Positions 45,734 to 55,128 are shown, counted from the stretch's first letter. The stretch is 64,000 bases of DNA from Marinobacterium mangrovicola (GCF_004339595.1 NZ_SMFU01000008.1:806001-870000), one strand, 5' to 3'. Numbers and translations: made by a program. The notes: generated by a model not told the origin, from the sequence alone.

Positions 45734-46384
45734 TTATTGCGTTGGCAGGCTGCGGAAAATATCGCCGTAAAGACGATAGAAAACCCGCGCGCTGTGGATA
45801 ATACGTTGCTGTTGCTGAGGACAGTCGATCCGGTTCATCAGTTCTGCAAAGAATTGAATGTGGTCCTGGTCCAGCGAACCGTGGGAGCGCAGGTAGCTGA
45901 ATGCGGCATCCGGCAGGCCCAGCTTTTGCTGGATGATGTGAGACATCGGCGTGGCCAGGTTCACGCTGGTACCTTCCAGCACCTGCACCATGCCGAAGAA
46001 GCCCACCGGCGCCACGCGATGGATCAGGTCATAGGCGTAGGCCACCATCAGTTCGGTTTCTATGGCGGGTTGGCCATGGCGGATCGCTTCCTTGTCGGCG
46101 CCACAGGCGGCCAGGTCGTTGAGAATCCACTCCTGGTGGCCGGTTTCCTCTTCGATATATTCCGCCACCGCCTCACGCAGCCACTCCTGGCTTTCATGCA
46201 GACGACTACCGCAGGCCATCAGCAGCGGCAGCGTATGTTTGACGTGGTGATAGGCCTGGGTCAGAAACGCGATGTATTGGTTCTGACTGATATCGCCGTG
46301 CTTGCACGCCTGAATGATCGGCGCCTGTAGCAGATACTCACGGGCGGCTTCGGTTTCCTGTTGCAGCGTTTGATAGAAAGACAT
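45734..46384 (-). CDS. Heme-oxygenase-like/TenA-like iron-containing redox enzyme
   Basis: A 216-residue all-helical protein of the TenA/heme-oxygenase-like superfamily. Conserved acidic and His residues sit where diiron oxidases of this fold bind metal: AYHHVKH (His46-His50), EYIEEETGHQEW (Glu78-80, His83), VLEG (Glu137), RSHG (His168) and LDQDH (Asp172, His175). Members include UndA-like fatty-acid oxidases as well as TenA hydrolases. It lacks thiamin-pathway neighbours, so the oxidase reading is favoured. ATG 46384 has GGAG 7 bases upstream. The longer frame to 46528 has a non-conserved Arg-rich leader and would overlap the ligase. Its place between an AMP-ligase and an SDR suggests a lipid-modifying pathway. 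Confidence 0.8.
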   Translation of the reverse strand: MSFYQTLQQETEAAREYLLQAPIIQACKHGDISQNQYIAFLTQAYHHVKHTLPLLMACGSRLHESQEWLREAVAEYIEEETGHQEWILNDLAACGADKEAIRHGQPAIETELMVAYAYDLIHRVAPVGFFGMVQVLEGTSVNLATPMSHIIQQKLGLPDAAFSYLRSHGSLDQDHIQFFAELMNRIDCPQQQQRIIHSARVFYRLYGDIFRSLPTQ

Positions 46385-46386
46385 GA

Positions 46387-47817
46387 TTAACTCCAGGCCA
46401 GAGGGGCGGGCTGATAAAGCGCTTCGATGCGGTCGGCGTAGCGCGATGCGATGGCATCTCGGCGCGGACGACCATTGGCGGTGTAAAGACCGTTCTCTGC
46501 GGTCATGGCGGTTTGAATCCGGCACCAACCGGCAACGCGGGCATAATCCGGCAGTTGTGTATTCAATCGCTGGCGGATCGCTTCCAGGGTGCTGTCATTC
46601 AGTGAAGGCGCGTGAACGAGCAGCACGTTGAACGGTCTGGCTTCGCCGAACAGTACCGCCTGTTGCACACGGGGCTGGGCCACCCATTCCGATTCGACCC
46701 ACTCCGGGCTCAGGTTGCGGCCAAAACTGGAGATCAGCACATTGCGCTGGCGGCCGCGAATGCTTAGAAAACCGGTGTCGCCGATCTGTGCCAGGTCCCC
46801 GGTGGCGAAGTGGTCGCCTTGTGGCGCTTCACCGAGGTAGCCCAGCATCAGGTTGCCTTCGATGATGAGCTCGTTGTTGGGGCTTAACCTGACGCGGTTG
46901 TGCGGCAGGACACAGCCCGCTGTACCCGGCTGATCCCTGTCCGGTGTGTTCAGGCTGACCACCGAGGCGCATTCCGACAGGCCGTAACCTTCGTAAGCCG
47001 GCAGGCCCACCTTGCGGGCGCGCTCGATCAGGTCTGCACCGACGCGGGCACCACCCACGGCGATAAACTTAAGCACAGGCAGCTCGACGCCGGCTTCCAC
47101 TGCGCCGGTCAGCGCTGCAAGGATCTGCGGCAGACCGATTAGCGAATCGGGTTGGTAACCCTGAAGGCTGTGGGCGAGGGCGCGCAGATCGAGCTCACTG
47201 GAGCCCTTCAGACCCAGTGTTTTTAGCGAGGGAGTGAGTAGAGTGCCGCCCAGCAGCAGGGCGCAGTAAACCCCGGCGATATTCTCCAGCAGCGTCGCCA
47301 GCGGCAGCAGGCAGAGGTGGCGTGACAGGCCCAGGTGCGTCAGGCGTTCTACCAATGACTTAGCGACTCGCAGCTGGTTGTCACTGCTCAGGCAGACGCC
47401 CTTGGGAGTACCGGTGGTGCCGGAGGTAAAGGTGATTTTTGCGGTGCCAGCGTGCAGCTCTGGGTAGCCGCTGGGCAGGCGGGTAATCGTCAGCTGGTCA
47501 TCGGTCACAGTAATCAGCGTGTCGATACCGCTTGCTGCCAGCAGGTGCTGGCGCTGTGGCTCGCTGAAAAACAGTGGCACAGGGACCAGCACCCGGCCCA
47601 GCTTCAAGGCGGCCAGATCGGTCAACACCCATTGGCGGCTGTTATCGGCCAGCAGGGCGATACGCTCGCCGGCCTCAGTCTCCAGGCGTTCGGCCAGCTG
47701 GTCGATCGCTACGGGCAGGTCGCGCCAGTACAGCGTCGTGGTTTCATCCTGCAGTGCCGGTTTGTCCGGTTGAATGGCAGCGTAGCGCGCCAGTTCAGTG
47801 AAAAAGCGATGTTTCAT
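46387..47817 (-). CDS. AMP-dependent acyl-CoA synthetase/ligase
   Basis: A 476-residue adenylate-forming enzyme that activates a carboxylic acid as acyl-AMP. The P-loop TFTSGTTGTPKGV is at about residues 149-161. AYEGYGLSECA is the A5 region, HFATGDLAQI the A7 Asp, and RGRQRNVLISSFGRNLSPEWVE covers the A8 hinge and following region. A final Lys A10 is not clear: ENGLYTANGRPRRDAI has Arg where Lys is usual. The protein is shorter than fatty-acyl-CoA synthetases (~550). The start ATG 47817 overlaps the thermostable hemolysin gene by 23 bp, and the stop is 2 bp from the next start. The substrate is probably a fatty acid from operon context. Confidence 0.87.
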   Translation of the reverse strand: MKHRFFTELARYAAIQPDKPALQDETTTLYWRDLPVAIDQLAERLETEAGERIALLADNSRQWVLTDLAALKLGRVLVPVPLFFSEPQRQHLLAASGIDTLITVTDDQLTITRLPSGYPELHAGTAKITFTSGTTGTPKGVCLSSDNQLRVAKSLVERLTHLGLSRHLCLLPLATLLENIAGVYCALLLGGTLLTPSLKTLGLKGSSELDLRALAHSLQGYQPDSLIGLPQILAALTGAVEAGVELPVLKFIAVGGARVGADLIERARKVGLPAYEGYGLSECASVVSLNTPDRDQPGTAGCVLPHNRVRLSPNNELIIEGNLMLGYLGEAPQGDHFATGDLAQIGDTGFLSIRGRQRNVLISSFGRNLSPEWVESEWVAQPRVQQAVLFGEARPFNVLLVHAPSLNDSTLEAIRQRLNTQLPDYARVAGWCRIQTAMTAENGLYTANGRPRRDAIASRYADRIEALYQPAPLAWS

Positions 47818-48478
47818 GGATGCGTTCCATCGGCAGCAGAGGGGTGGTCGATGTGGGACGACGGACACCCAGGCTTTCGAGCATCTGCAGCCTGGGCTGG
47901 TTGAGCGTCAGATTGATCGCCACCACCTGTGGATTCTGTTCGTAGTAGCGTCCCCAGTAGCTGCGGCTTTTGCCGGGAAGCGAGCTCAGTCGTTCTGGCC
48001 GGGCCGCCGCCAGGGGATGCAGCACCAGACCGAGGCGGGTAAAGCTGTTGATCAAAGTGGGTGTCAGTGTCAGTACCGCCCAGTCCATACCGCGACGGCC
48101 AAAGTAGTTCGCCAGCACCAGAATCAGCTGGCGAATAGCGCCAGGCCGGTCGGTGGCCAGATTGCCAAACTCGACGATCTGGTGGCGCAAAGCGGAGTGC
48201 TGTCCGAGCTGGCGTAACCGTCGTTCTATCGGTGTGTCCAGGTAGGCTTCCAGGAACAGCTCGCTTTCGTTGGCCCACTGGAAGCCGGCCGCAGCGTGGA
48301 TCTGACGACTGTCGGTTTGCGTACTGATCAAGGTAGGCAGAAAGTCGTCGATCCAGGCCGAATGAATGGCAGCAAAACGCGCGCGGATAAACGCCTGTAT
48401 ACGCACGCGGGAAAGGTCTTCCAGCCTGTGCAGTTGTAAGGTTAAAGCGGTTTCCTGGGCGGGTATGCGTGCCTTCAT
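47795..48478 (-). CDS. Thermostable hemolysin family protein
   Basis: A ~227-residue protein of the T_hemolysin family (named after Vibrio delta-VPH). Typical segments are AAGFQWANESELFLEAYLDTPIERRL and IVEFGNLATDRPGAIRQLILVLANYFGRRGMDWAVLTLTPTLINSFTRLGL. The fold is thought to be related to acyltransferases of the GNAT/autoinducer-synthase type, which would fit the adjacent AMP-ligase. Direct hemolysis is doubtful, as there is no signal peptide. ATG 48478 has a strong AGGAGG 6 bases upstream, preferred over ATG 48496. It is the first gene of the seven-gene operon, 44 bp downstream of a PmrA/QseB-like box. Confidence 0.85.
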   Translation of the reverse strand: MKARIPAQETALTLQLHRLEDLSRVRIQAFIRARFAAIHSAWIDDFLPTLISTQTDSRQIHAAAGFQWANESELFLEAYLDTPIERRLRQLGQHSALRHQIVEFGNLATDRPGAIRQLILVLANYFGRRGMDWAVLTLTPTLINSFTRLGLVLHPLAAARPERLSSLPGKSRSYWGRYYEQNPQVVAINLTLNQPRLQMLESLGVRRPTSTTPLLPMERIHETSLFH

Positions 48479-48521
48479 GGGCGGCCTCCTGTTCATAACT
48501 CTGCGAGTCTAGGGAGGTAAA

Positions 48522-48538
48522 CTTAAAAGAGTCTTAAA
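48522..48538 (-). promoter_or_regulatory. PmrA/QseB-class response-regulator box
   Basis: On the minus strand it reads TTTAAG-N5-TTTAAG, an 11-bp-period direct repeat that differs from the CTTAAG-N5-CTTAAG pattern by one base per half-site. A TAGACT -10-like hexamer follows about 10 bp downstream and the operon's first ATG about 44 bp downstream. Because the operon encodes a regulator of this class, it is a strong autoregulation candidate. Confidence 0.65.
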
Positions 48539-48692
48539 TGAGCAGGGTCTGAATTAATATCTGGCGGCAGGGTAGGGCGGGGCGCACGCGTGAATGATCG
48601 TGATGTTGCGGGGCAGAGTCTGGGCCAATTCGGTGTAAAGAAGTGTAAAAACACTGTTACCTTAATCGAACTAACTTACCATTGGACCCCAA

Positions 48693-50201
48693 GTGGACAG
48701 GATTTGTAGCGAGAAATCAGTGGGAAATGATGTATGTAGTCGGTTGGGATGCCGGGCCTGGCCGCAGCCGTTCCGAGACCGGTATAAAAGGATAAACAGT
48801 GCCCGAGCAATACTCGGGGCTGCGGTTGTACTCTTTATGGCGGGTTGTGCAGCTCCGGAATCGCTGACCATCGATCAGACAACCCAGGTACCTGAACAGT
48901 GGCGAGCCGATCAGGCTGACGAGCCGCGTGAGCAGGCTAACGCCCCCGGCTGGCTGGCAGGGTTTAACGATGCCAGCCTGGAAGCCCTGGTTCAGGAGGC
49001 GATGGATAACAACCCCGGCCTGGGTGCCGCACGGGCGCGGGCCGAGCAGGCTTATCAGGCGGTGGTCATCGCTGGAGCGGATCGTTACCCCGGCGTGGGT
49101 TTGAGTTATGACCTGAGCCGGCCGGAGAGCGGTACCACCAGCTTTTCCCTGGCGGCCGGTTTCAGCTGGGATGTGGATATCTGGGGTGAACTCAGTGCTC
49201 GCCAACGCCAGGCTCAGCTTGAGTATGCCAGCGCGGAAGCGGACCTGAAGCAGTCCCGCGAAACCCTGGCTGCGGATATAAGTCGTGCCTGGTTTCGTGT
49301 GCAGGAAACTCAGCTGCTGCTCGATCTCTTCCGCGAGCGTAGCGACAACCTGAAATCCGATCTGGCGGTGATCGAGTCCGGCTATCGCCAGGGGCTTTAT
49401 GAGGCGCTGGATCTTTACCTGGCGCGCAACGACCTGAATGCGCAGTTGGCCACCGTATCGGAACAGGCGCTGGCACTGGCCGAATCCCAGCGTGAGCTTG
49501 AGCGGCTGCTGGGGCGCTATCCGGCGGCTGCGCTTAGCTCGGAGCAGAGCCTGCCGGTGCTTGAAACCGCGGTACCGCTGGTGCTGCCCTCTGAGATGGT
49601 GGTACAGCGGCCGGATCTGCAATCAAGCTGGCTGAGTCTGTTGGCCGCCGATGAGGGTCTGGCGGCGGCCCATCGTGCCCGCTTCCCCAGTTTTTCGCTC
49701 AACGCCGATTACGGCGGTAGCAGCGATGATCTGAGTGAACTGGTCAGCAGCGGTAATCTGGCCTGGCTGTTGGGGGCGTCCCTGACTCAGCCGCTGTTTG
49801 ATGCCGGCAGACTGCGGGCGCAACAGGATCAGCAGCAGGCCCGGCGTCAGGAGCTGGAATTTAACTACTTGAGTGACCTGTATAGCGCATTCAGTGAGGT
49901 TGAAAATGCGCTGGATGCCCGTGACGCACTGGCAGAACGCTATCGCCTTTATCTGAGTGCAGAAGAGAACGCCCTGCAGGCGGAGCAGCTGGCGTTTGAG
50001 CGTTATCAACGAGGCCTGGAGGAGTTCACCACCGTGCTGGAATCCCAGCGACGTTCCCTGGATGCGCAGACCAGCGTGATACAGCTGCGCCGCTCACTGC
50101 TGGAAAACCGCGTAGCCCTGGCGGTTGCTCTGGGCGGTAGCTTCGAAAACCTGTCCACTGAAAACCTGGCAAACGCCGAACCGGAGACGACATCCCAATG
50201 A
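48693..50201 (+). CDS. Outer-membrane factor lipoprotein of an RND efflux system (NodT/OprM family)
   Basis: A 502-residue TolC-like channel. The lipobox LFMAGC lies at residues 49-52, so the mature protein is a lipoprotein beginning at Cys52. The ~30 residues before the hydrophobic core suggest that the true start is further downstream, possibly an alternative codon such as the TTG in the CRL segment, rather than GTG 48693. Two duplicated helical-hairpin halves are visible: ALVQEAMDNNPGLGAARARAEQA and SSWLSLLAADEGLAAAHRARFPSFSLNADYG. A typical LFDAGRLRAQQDQQQARRQE region follows. The stop overlaps the adaptor start (ATGA), so the three genes are one operon, divergent from the thermostable-hemolysin operon. 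Confidence 0.87.
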   Translation: MDRICSEKSVGNDVCSRLGCRAWPQPFRDRYKRINSARAILGAAVVLFMAGCAAPESLTIDQTTQVPEQWRADQADEPREQANAPGWLAGFNDASLEALVQEAMDNNPGLGAARARAEQAYQAVVIAGADRYPGVGLSYDLSRPESGTTSFSLAAGFSWDVDIWGELSARQRQAQLEYASAEADLKQSRETLAADISRAWFRVQETQLLLDLFRERSDNLKSDLAVIESGYRQGLYEALDLYLARNDLNAQLATVSEQALALAESQRELERLLGRYPAAALSSEQSLPVLETAVPLVLPSEMVVQRPDLQSSWLSLLAADEGLAAAHRARFPSFSLNADYGGSSDDLSELVSSGNLAWLLGASLTQPLFDAGRLRAQQDQQQARRQELEFNYLSDLYSAFSEVENALDARDALAERYRLYLSAEENALQAEQLAFERYQRGLEEFTTVLESQRRSLDAQTSVIQLRRSLLENRVALAVALGGSFENLSTENLANAEPETTSQ

Positions 50202-51409
50202 TCAAGAAGTTATTGCCGTTGGTGGTTATCGCCGTGCTCGGCGGCATCAGTTACCTGATTTTTCACAACCCGCCCGAGGCGAACCGGATGCCGGCGCAGC
50301 GTGAGGCCGCGATCAGTGTCGAAGTGCAGGAGATCAGCCCCGCTGACTACCCGATCCAGATCGAAAGCTACGGCCGGGTACGGCCGCGTACACAGAGCGA
50401 GCTGCTGCCGCAGGTTTCCGGTGAAATAGTCTGGGTTCATCCCGACCTGCGCGCCGGCGGTTTCTTTGAGGCGGATGAAGAGCTGCTGCGCATCGATGAT
50501 CGCGACTACCGCACCGCACTGGCCGAAGCCCAGGCGAGCCTGGCCACCGCCCGCCAGACCCTCAGCGAAGAGCGCGCCCGCAGTGAACAGGCGCGGGCCG
50601 ACTGGACCCGTTTAGGCAATGGTGGCGAAGTACCGGATCTGGTGGCGCGCATGCCACAGCTCAATGCTGCAAAAGCCGCGCTGGCGTCAGCGGAAGCGGC
50701 GGTCAGTAAAGCAAGGCTGGACCTGGAACGCACCAGTATTCGCGTGCCCTACGCCGGGCGCGTGCTGGAAAAATCGGTGGATCTTGGCCAGGTGGTCTCC
50801 AGCGGCACAGCGCTGGCCACCGTGTATGCGGTGGACTATATCGAGGTGCGCCTGCCGATCCAGAGTCGTGACCTGGCTTATATCGACCTGCCGGAGCGCT
50901 ACCGTTATCAAGATGAGGTCAGCACGCCGCAGCCGGATGTGACCTTTATCTCCGATCTGGTTGGCTATGAAGAGTGGCAGGGCAAGGTGGTGCAGACCGA
51001 GGGCGCCATCGATGAAGCCAGCCGCCAGCTCTACGTGCTGGGGCAGATCGATGATCCCTATGGTGCCAAGGCCGAGGGCCGGGTGCCGCTGAAGATCGGC
51101 CAGTATGTTCGAGCGCGCATCAAAGGTCGCACGCTCTCTGATGCGATAGTGATTCCCAACCGGGTGATCTACCAGGGGAGTTATGTCTACCTGGTTGAGA
51201 ACGGTACCGTGCAGCGTCGCGAGATCCGTATTGGCTGGCAGGATGAAGAGCAGGCACTGATCAGTGCAGGCCTTGCGGCCGGCGACCGCCTGGTGATGAC
51301 AACCCTGGGGCAGGTGGTGTCCGGCACGCCGGTGCGTGTGCGGGAAGCAGCTGTGGTCAGCTCCCAGGAGCAGGGGGCGGAGCCTGCGCGAACGGGAGGT
51401 GACTCATGA
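50198..51409 (+). CDS. RND efflux periplasmic adaptor (membrane-fusion protein)
   Basis: A 403-residue adaptor with an uncleaved N-terminal anchor or signal (MIKKLLPLVVIAVLGGISYLIF). The lipoyl halves are LLPQVSGEIVWVHPDLRAGGFFEADEELLRID and IRVPYAGRVLEKSVDLGQVVSSGTALATVY, around a coiled coil at about 105-170. A beta-barrel and membrane-proximal domain follow (IVIPNRVIYQGSYVYLVENGTVQRREIRIGWQDEEQALISAGLAAGDRLVMTTLGQVVSGTPVRV). It has 4-bp start/stop overlaps with both neighbours, so stoichiometric co-translation with the pump and channel is likely. Substrate unknown. Confidence 0.92.
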   Translation: MIKKLLPLVVIAVLGGISYLIFHNPPEANRMPAQREAAISVEVQEISPADYPIQIESYGRVRPRTQSELLPQVSGEIVWVHPDLRAGGFFEADEELLRIDDRDYRTALAEAQASLATARQTLSEERARSEQARADWTRLGNGGEVPDLVARMPQLNAAKAALASAEAAVSKARLDLERTSIRVPYAGRVLEKSVDLGQVVSSGTALATVYAVDYIEVRLPIQSRDLAYIDLPERYRYQDEVSTPQPDVTFISDLVGYEEWQGKVVQTEGAIDEASRQLYVLGQIDDPYGAKAEGRVPLKIGQYVRARIKGRTLSDAIVIPNRVIYQGSYVYLVENGTVQRREIRIGWQDEEQALISAGLAAGDRLVMTTLGQVVSGTPVRVREAAVVSSQEQGAEPARTGGDS

Positions 51410-54400
51410 TCGCCTGGTTTGCGCGCAACCATGTAGCCGCCAACCTGCTGATGCTGACCATCGTGTTTGCAGGGTTAATGTCGCTGAATTTCCGTATCCC
51501 GCTGGAGATCTTCCCCAGTTTTGAAGCGGATACTATCAGTGTCCAGGTCACCCTGCGTGGTGCCAGCCCGGAAGATGCGGAGACCGGCCTAGCCACCCGT
51601 ATTGAGGATGCAGTGGCAGACCTTGAAGGGATCGAAGAGCTGAGCAGCCGCTCCGTGGAGGGCGGTACCACGGTGAATATCGAGGTGGAGGATGGCTACG
51701 ACCCTCGCGATCTGCTGGCCGATGTAAAATCCCGTGTTGATGCGATCAGCGCTTTCCCCGTGGATGCGGAGAAGCCGGTGGTGTCACTGGCGACCTGGAC
51801 GCGCGAGGTAATTACCGTAGCGCTCTCCGGCGATCTAAGCGAAAAGGAGTTGCGCAGCTACGCCGAAGATGTGCGTGACGACCTGCTGCGGCTGCCCGGT
51901 GTCACCCAGCTGGAGCCGGTGGGCGTGCGCGCCTATGAGATCGGCATCGAGATATCCAAGGACCGGTTGCGTGAATACGGCCTGACCCTGGAAGAGATCG
52001 CCAGCCGGGTGGGCAACAGCTCGCTGGATCTATCCGCCGGTAACGTTAATGCCGCCGGCGGCGATATCCTGATCCGTGCCAAGGGGCAGGCGTATCACCG
52101 CGATGAATTTGAAAATATCGTCATCAAAACCAATCCGGATGGCAGCACCCTGCGTCTTGGCGATGTGGCCCGGGTCAGCGATGGTTTTGAAGAGAGTGAT
52201 CTGCGCAGTCGCTTCAACGGCCAACTGGCGGTGATGCTGGAGGTGTACCGCGTTGGTAACCAGAGTGCCATCGATGTGGCCAACAAGGTGAAAGACTACG
52301 TGGACTCCCACCAGGGCAACCTGCCTCAGGGGCTGACCATGAGCTATTGGGATGATGATTCCCAGATCGTTAAATCGCGTCTTAACCTGCTGATCAGCAA
52401 CGCGGTGCAGGGCGGCATCCTGGTGCTGTTGATGCTCACCCTGTTCCTGCGACCCTCCATCGCTCTCTGGGTGTTTATCGGCATCCCGGTCAGCTTTATG
52501 GGCGCGTTTCTGTTGATGCCGGTGTTCGGTATCTCGCTCAATGTCATGTCGCTGTTCGGCTTTATTCTGGTGCTGGGTATCGTCGTCGATGATGCGATCG
52601 TCACGGGGGAGAACGTTTATACCCATATGCGATCGGCGGAAACCGGGCTTCAGGCGGCGATTCGCGGCACCCAGGAGGTGTCGGTGCCGGTGACCTTCGG
52701 TGTGCTCACCACGGTGGTGGCGTTTCTGCCTATCGCCTTTATCGAGGGGCACCGCGGCGCGATTTTCGCCCAGATCACCTACGTGGTGATTCCGGTACTG
52801 CTGTTCTCGCTGATCGAATCCAAGTTCGTGCTGCCTTCTCACCTCAAGCATATCCGTCTGCGCAAAGAGGAGGCGAGTGGTCGCTTCTCCAGAATGCAGG
52901 CGCGCTTCGCCGATGGTTTTGAACGCGCGATTCTGCGCTATTACCAGCCGATGCTGGGTATGGCGCTGCGCCATCGACTGACCACCCTGGCGATCTTCAG
53001 CGGTACCTTCATTCTGATCCTGTCGCTGGTGTTCAGTGGCTGGACTCAGTTCGTGTTCTTCCCGCGTATCCAGAGCGATACCGCCCGGGCACGGCTGACC
53101 ATGCCTGCGGGAACGCCCTTTGAAGTGACCGATCGGGCAGTGGTGCTGATGGTGGACGCGGCGAGAAAGCTGCAGGAGCGCTACCGTGATCCGGATACCG
53201 GCGACAGCGTGGTGGAGAACATCTTCTCCGCCACTGGTCACGGCGGCAGCCCGGAAAGTGGCCGTGTCGACTTCGAGCTGACCCCGTCTGAACGGCGCGA
53301 TCCTTCCCTGAGTACGGCGAGGCTGGTGCGGGAGTGGCGCGAGATGGTCGGCGAGATCCCTGGCGCGGAAACCCTGACCTACCGTGCCGAGATCGGTCGC
53401 GGTGGTGATCCGGTGGATATCCAGCTCAGCTCCAATAACGTCGACGATCTGGCCGCCATGGCGGCGCTGATTCGTGAACGGCTGGAAACCTACCCGACCC
53501 TGTTCGATATCTCCGATAACCTGTCCGACGGCAAGGAGGAGCTCAAGGTTGAGCTCAAGCCCCAGGCCTATGCGCTGGGTCTGACCCGCAGCGATGTGAT
53601 CCGCCAGGTGCGGGAGAACTTCTTCGGTATCGAGGTGCAGCGGATCCAGCGCGGCCGCGACGAGGTCCGCGTTATGGTGCGCCTGCCGGATACCGAGCGT
53701 GAGGCGATCAGCAACCTGCGCCGGGTGGAGATCGCCACCGACAGCGGCCTGGTGCCGCTCGATGAAGTGGCCGAACTGGTGCCGGATCGCGGCGCGGCAA
53801 CCATCTACCGTATCGATCAGCAGCGCACGGTCAGCGTACTGGCGGACCTGGACAAGGACAGCACCAACACCACGGTGCTCTACCGCGATCTGGCGACCTT
53901 CCTCGATGACCTGATGCTGCAATACCCGGGGGCCAGCTACACCATGGAAGGTGAGGCGCGGGAGCAGGAGGAATCCTTCTCATCCCTGCTGGTGGGCCTT
54001 GGTTTTGTGCTGTTTGCGATCTACAGCCTGCTGGCGATCCCGTTCCGCTCCTATCTGCAGCCGCTGATCGTCATGTCGATCATCCCGTTCGGCGCTATCG
54101 GCGCGGTGGTCGGCCACTGGATCATGGGTATAGACCTCACCATTATGAGCATGCTCGGGCTGCTGGCCCTGATCGGCGTGGTGGTGAACGACAGCCTGGT
54201 ACTGGTGGAATTTACCAACCGCCGCCGGGCGGAACTGAGCGAAAAACTGGGCCAGAAAGCCGCCGTCTTTGAAGCGGTACTGACCGCCGGCGCTTCCCGC
54301 TTCCGTCCGGTTATTCTCACCTCGGTCACCACTTTCTTCGGACTGCTGCCGCTGCTGTTCGAAAAAGCGGTACAGGCCCAGTTCCTGATTCCAATGGCGG

Positions 54401-54570
54401 TTTCCCTGGGCTTCGGCATCCTCTTCGCCACTCTGATCACGCTGATCATGGTGCCGGTGAACATCATGCTGCTGGAAGACCTGAAAGGGCTGCTGCGCGG
54501 CAAATCAGCAGACTCGCAAGAGGGCGATGAACCGCCGCAAAACGGCCGCCTGGAATCCAGCCACAGCTAG
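51406..54570 (+). CDS. RND multidrug-type efflux pump, AcrB/HAE1-like
   Basis: A 1054-residue inner-membrane proton antiporter of the expected length, with 12 helices and two large periplasmic loops. Proton-relay residues are present: LGIVVDDAIVTGENVYTH (the Asp pair of TM4) and ALIGVVVNDSLVLVEFTNRRRAEL in TM10. An N-terminal MIAWFARNHVAANLLMLTIVFAGLMSLNFRIPLEIFPSFE helix precedes the porter domain. It pumps hydrophobic or amphiphilic compounds through the adaptor and channel encoded upstream. No local repressor gene is present, but the divergent intergenic region also carries the PmrA/QseB-like box, so the two-component system next door might affect it. A terminator follows at 54585. Confidence 0.93.
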   Translation: MIAWFARNHVAANLLMLTIVFAGLMSLNFRIPLEIFPSFEADTISVQVTLRGASPEDAETGLATRIEDAVADLEGIEELSSRSVEGGTTVNIEVEDGYDPRDLLADVKSRVDAISAFPVDAEKPVVSLATWTREVITVALSGDLSEKELRSYAEDVRDDLLRLPGVTQLEPVGVRAYEIGIEISKDRLREYGLTLEEIASRVGNSSLDLSAGNVNAAGGDILIRAKGQAYHRDEFENIVIKTNPDGSTLRLGDVARVSDGFEESDLRSRFNGQLAVMLEVYRVGNQSAIDVANKVKDYVDSHQGNLPQGLTMSYWDDDSQIVKSRLNLLISNAVQGGILVLLMLTLFLRPSIALWVFIGIPVSFMGAFLLMPVFGISLNVMSLFGFILVLGIVVDDAIVTGENVYTHMRSAETGLQAAIRGTQEVSVPVTFGVLTTVVAFLPIAFIEGHRGAIFAQITYVVIPVLLFSLIESKFVLPSHLKHIRLRKEEASGRFSRMQARFADGFERAILRYYQPMLGMALRHRLTTLAIFSGTFILILSLVFSGWTQFVFFPRIQSDTARARLTMPAGTPFEVTDRAVVLMVDAARKLQERYRDPDTGDSVVENIFSATGHGGSPESGRVDFELTPSERRDPSLSTARLVREWREMVGEIPGAETLTYRAEIGRGGDPVDIQLSSNNVDDLAAMAALIRERLETYPTLFDISDNLSDGKEELKVELKPQAYALGLTRSDVIRQVRENFFGIEVQRIQRGRDEVRVMVRLPDTEREAISNLRRVEIATDSGLVPLDEVAELVPDRGAATIYRIDQQRTVSVLADLDKDSTNTTVLYRDLATFLDDLMLQYPGASYTMEGEAREQEESFSSLLVGLGFVLFAIYSLLAIPFRSYLQPLIVMSIIPFGAIGAVVGHWIMGIDLTIMSMLGLLALIGVVVNDSLVLVEFTNRRRAELSEKLGQKAAVFEAVLTAGASRFRPVILTSVTTFFGLLPLLFEKAVQAQFLIPMAVSLGFGILFATLITLIMVPVNIMLLEDLKGLLRGKSADSQEGDEPPQNGRLESSHS

Positions 54571-54584
54571 GCGGGTTCAGGTAG

Positions 54585-54634
54585 AAAAAGCCGATTTGAT
54601 CCTCCGTGCCAGAGGGGATTGAATCGGCTTTTTT
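54585..54634 (+). terminator. Rho-independent terminator after the RND efflux operon
   Basis: AAAAAGCCGATT (54585-54596) pairs with AATCGGCTTTTTT (54622-54634). The T-run on both strands allows termination in either direction. It lies 14 bp after the pump stop codon. Confidence 0.9.
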
Positions 54635-54746
54635 ATGCGTTGGCCTTCGAAGTGTGCTGTTAGGCGGTGGTAATAATGCCTGTCTGGTTTCTGCCCAAAA
54701 TCCAACAGGGCTCGATTCCCAACGACTCTACTGAGTACGTTCTTAG

Positions 54747-54962
54747 ATCCCCTTCGGCGCAGCCGAGCATCGCAGTCTGAAAGAGAAGTTAGGGAAGGGC
54801 TGTTTGAGGCGAAGCCGAGTTTCCCTTCCCGCTCTTTCAGGCGAGAAGCGCAGGGAAGTCGGCGTAGCCGACCCAGTCGTTGGGGCGGTTTGGGATTATC
54901 AAGGGCCTTGTCCGCACAAGGCCCTTGATACGCCAGCAGGCGGAACCTGCGTTCAAAAAGTG
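54747..54962 (+). repeat. Dispersed intergenic repeat, copy 2 of 3
   Basis: Same layout as copy 1 at 8920 (CGCAGCCGAGCATCGCAG, nested CTGAAAGAG...CTCTTTCAG hairpin, GTCGGCGTAGCCGAC). It has a perfect AAGGGCCTTGT / ACAAGGCCCTT terminal hairpin and a trailing AAAAAG. It is the most diverged copy (for example AAGTTAGGGAAGGG in place of AAACAAGGGAAAGG). It forms the left direct repeat flanking the lone iron-binding-protein gene. Confidence 0.85.
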
Positions 54963-55128
54963 CTGATGAATTTGAGGATATCCACTTTGTTCATAAATCA
55001 CACAAAAGTGTCTTCCTCGAGATAAGACCGCACAGGCTGCCTCCTGCCCCACTGGAACTCAAACCCCGTCCCATATTCTGCAACCCCCCGTTCCGACCTC
55101 AGACAGATTCAACCCTCTTCGAAAGTGA

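Noticed and set aside
52030-53922. 630-codon minus-strand ORF opposite the RND pump
   Set aside because: His/Gln/Arg-rich antisense shadow of a clearly coding AcrB-like gene.
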